Shown here piece by piece: positions 5,949-7,222 of a stretch of DNA of 7,222 nt. The position numbers and the translations under genes were made by a program. How positions within the stretch are numbered: position 1 is the first letter of the stretch; each line of letters starts with the position of its first letter. A model generated the notes under the pieces. That model was not told where the DNA came from. It saw only the letters and a program-made list of their open reading frames with translations, and searched no databases. Location: the NCBI GenBank assembly GCA_003509785.1, contig DOMY01000215.1, forward strand, positions 1 through 7,222, written 5' to 3'. Origin of the DNA: Gemmobacter sp. GTDB taxonomy: Bacteria; Pseudomonadota; Alphaproteobacteria; Rhodobacterales; Rhodobacteraceae.

Positions 5949-6096
5949 CCTGTCGGCGCAGAAATTTCCCGTAGCGGGCGAACGCCTCTAAAAAGGCACA
6001 ACAAGCCACTGCATTTCCACATTTCCGCCCCGGATCGCGGCTAACACGCTTTCATCGTGGGCGATTGACGGCCCGTTTTGTGCAAGAGGACATGAC
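5949..6096. other. Intergenic region between the MFS gene and the RTX gene
   Basis: These 148 bp probably hold the operon's end and the RTX gene's promoter. A nested GC hairpin is possible at 5955-5986 (outer GGCG/CGCC, inner CCCG-TAG-CGGG), but no T-run follows, so it is not a standard terminator. GGGC at 6059-6062 pairs with GCCC at 6071-6074 ahead of GTTTTG, a weak stem just before the RTX ribosome-binding site. No confident sigma-70 promoter could be picked. Confidence 0.4.
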
Positions 6097-7222
6097 ATGA
6101 CGACAACGACGCTGGCCGGATATCAGGTTTCTTACGCTGCGGGCGTTCCCAACGCCTTTGCCGCAGCAGACATGACTATCGTGACATCGAGCGCTTTCAG
6201 CTTCCGCTACTCGATCGACACGCCATCGCTTGTGGATTACTCGCCGATCACGGTTGACCCGGATGATGTCGTGGGCTCTGCCCCGTCGATCACCATCAAC
6301 GGCACCGAAATCGACCTGAACACCGATGTTTCCGTGGCGCAGGTGCGCTGGACCGATGGCGATGAAACCAATTTCACCCTGATGATGAAGGTGGAAATCG
6401 GCGCGGTTGACTATTTCTTTGCGATGACTGGCGATGACCTGCCCGCCATCACCAACCTTGCCGGATATAACGCGGTTTTCGGCGGTTCCATCGCCAACTC
6501 CAACGCCTCGACCTGGACATCGACCGCGATGAAACCCGGCCAGATCGTGCGGCCGGAACTGACCGATGCCTTCACCGGCTCGGTTGAAGCCGATCTGATC
6601 GTCGGCAACCCCGATTTGCATGACTGGTCGGATGAACCGCTGGATACCGGCGCGGGCAATGACAGCGTGACCGGCACCAACAACGTTGATCTGATCGAAC
6701 TGGGCACCGGCGACGATACCGCCAGCGGCCTGGGCGGGGCAGACCGGATTTTCGGTGAAGCCGGCAATGACACGATCCTTGGCGGCGCGGGCAATGACAC
6801 GCTGATTGGCGCAGCTGGTGCCGACAGCATCGACGGTGGTGCCGATAATGACCGGCTCGACGGTGGCGACGGTGCCGATACCCTGCTGGGGGATGCGGGC
6901 AACGATTACATCAATGGCGGCGCAGGCAACGACAACCTGTTTGGCGGCGCGGGCAATGATACGATCATCGGCGGCAACGGCGAAGGTGCCGATAGCGTTG
7001 TTGGCGGCGACGGCAACGACCGGATCTCGACCGGGGCGGGCAATGACTCGCTTTATGGCGGGGCTGATAACGACAATCTCTCGGCCGGGATCGGCAATGA
7101 TATCGTCGAAGCCGGCACGGGCGATGACACGGTTTCCGCCGGGGCGGGCAACGATTCCGTGCTGGGCGAGGCCGGCGCCGATGTGCTGCGCGGCGATGGG
7201 GGCAACGACACGCTGAACGGCG
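6097..7222 (+). CDS. RTX (hemolysin-type calcium-binding repeat) protein, 5' part (runs off window)
   Basis: A 375-residue N-terminal portion with no stop in the window. ATG 6097 is chosen because AGAGGA ends 6 nt upstream; an ATG at 6092 is in another frame. Residues 1-183 (MTTTTLAGYQVSYAAGVPNAF onwards) form a beta-rich, Asp/Thr-rich region with no signal peptide, and I do not recognise its family. From residue 184 the protein is a run of GGxGxD-type nonapeptides, which in known RTX proteins bind Ca2+ in a parallel beta-roll after secretion. The absence of a signal peptide fits type I (ABC/MFP/OMP) secretion using a C-terminal signal that would lie beyond the window. No secretion genes are in view. 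Function could be an adhesin, S-layer-like protein, enzyme or Hint-domain protein; the missing C-terminus is needed to tell. Confidence 0.92.
   Translation, partial: MTTTTLAGYQVSYAAGVPNAFAAADMTIVTSSAFSFRYSIDTPSLVDYSPITVDPDDVVGSAPSITINGTEIDLNTDVSVAQVRWTDGDETNFTLMMKVEIGAVDYFFAMTGDDLPAITNLAGYNAVFGGSIANSNASTWTSTAMKPGQIVRPELTDAFTGSVEADLIVGNPDLHDWSDEPLDTGAGNDSVTGTNNVDLIELGTGDDTASGLGGADRIFGEAGNDTILGGAGNDTLIGAAGADSIDGGADNDRLDGGDGADTLLGDAGNDYINGGAGNDNLFGGAGNDTIIGGNGEGADSVVGGDGNDRISTGAGNDSLYGGADNDNLSAGIGNDIVEAGTGDDTVSAGAGNDSVLGEAGADVLRGDGGNDTLNG
6646..7222 (+). repeat. RTX nonapeptide repeat array (at least 21 units, continues past window)
   Basis: Counting in frame from TGAGNDSVT (residue 184) gives 21 consecutive units to the edge, such as GGAGNDTLI, GGDGADTLL and GGAGNDTII. 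One unit is degenerate (GTNNVDLIE, residues 193-201). One is two residues longer (GGNGEGADSVV, 292-302, nt 6970-7002). Around residues 330-356 the leading GG is repeatedly AG (AGIGNDIVE, AGTGDDTVS, AGAGNDSVL), giving slightly different turns. At DNA level the motif ggcggcgcgggcaatgac recurs with small changes, so the array can recombine or slip. Confidence 0.95.

Noticed and set aside
4704..5974. Overlapping long frames on both strands across the MFS gene (plus 4721-5974, minus 4704-5777)
   Set aside because: The MFS frame 4740-5948 has membrane segments, motif A and an ATGA-coupled start; the others are Gly/Ala/Cys/His-rich or His/Gln/Arg-rich shadows.
5955..5997. Possible intrinsic terminator after the MFS gene
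   Set aside because: Nested stems are short and followed by A-rich rather than T-rich sequence, so a rho-independent terminator is not supported.
6059..6079. Stem GGGC/GCCC followed by GTTTT before the RTX gene
   Set aside because: Only four base pairs with an 8-nt loop; too weak to call as terminator or attenuator.
6052..6902. Minus-strand frames across the RTX gene (6052-6621, 6411-6902)
   Set aside because: Antisense to the RTX coding sequence; the Pro/Ser/Ala-rich content simply mirrors the Gly-Asp nonapeptide codons.

Overview
This 7.2 kb window is GC-rich chromosomal DNA. Gene content and codon use suggest an alphaproteobacterium, probably of the Rhodobacterales: strong G/C third positions, a glycogen phosphorylase, an Rrf2 regulator beginning MRLTTRTNLAMRTLMF, FrnE-type DsbA and Bcr-type MFS proteins, and an RTX protein without a signal peptide. 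The taxonomic call is inference from protein style; no rRNA or other marker is present. I see no tRNA, rRNA, CRISPR array, insertion sequence or phage gene.

Layout. (1) 1-1016, minus strand: the N-terminal ~338 residues of glycogen phosphorylase, cut off by the window start. (2) 1017-1408: a divergent intergenic region with an AT-rich core, a perfect TCAAAGCGCTTTGA palindrome resembling a LacI-family operator, and an FNR/NnrR-like inverted repeat. (3) 1409-1867, plus: an Rrf2-family regulator with three Cys positioned like Fe-S ligands, carrying an in-frame array of five 7-bp repeats near its C-terminus. (4) 1901-2524, minus: an XRE-HTH plus cupin regulator, convergent with the Rrf2 gene. (5) 2591-5948, plus: a tightly coupled three-gene operon of an acyl-CoA ligase-like ANL enzyme, a FrnE/DsbA-family CPWC oxidoreductase and a Bcr/CflA-type MFS exporter. 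Both internal junctions are ATGA stop/start overlaps. The operon is divergent from the XRE-cupin gene across only 66 bp. (6) 6097 to the window end, plus: an RTX protein with a ~183-residue N-terminal region I do not recognise, followed by at least 21 nonapeptide units, open at the window edge.

How it fits together. The XRE-cupin regulator is the obvious candidate to control the divergent ligase-oxidoreductase-exporter operon. A plausible but untested reading is a small inducible unit that activates or modifies an organic acid or electrophile and exports it or a product. The glycogen phosphorylase and Rrf2 gene share an upstream region but probably answer different signals (sugar status, and NO, iron or oxygen). 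The RTX gene appears to be its own unit and probably encodes a type I-secreted calcium-binding protein. I found no clearly new defence or mobile system. The most unusual items are the 7-bp repeat array inside the Rrf2 gene, the uncharacterised ligase-FrnE-MFS operon, and the unrecognised N-terminal region of the RTX protein.
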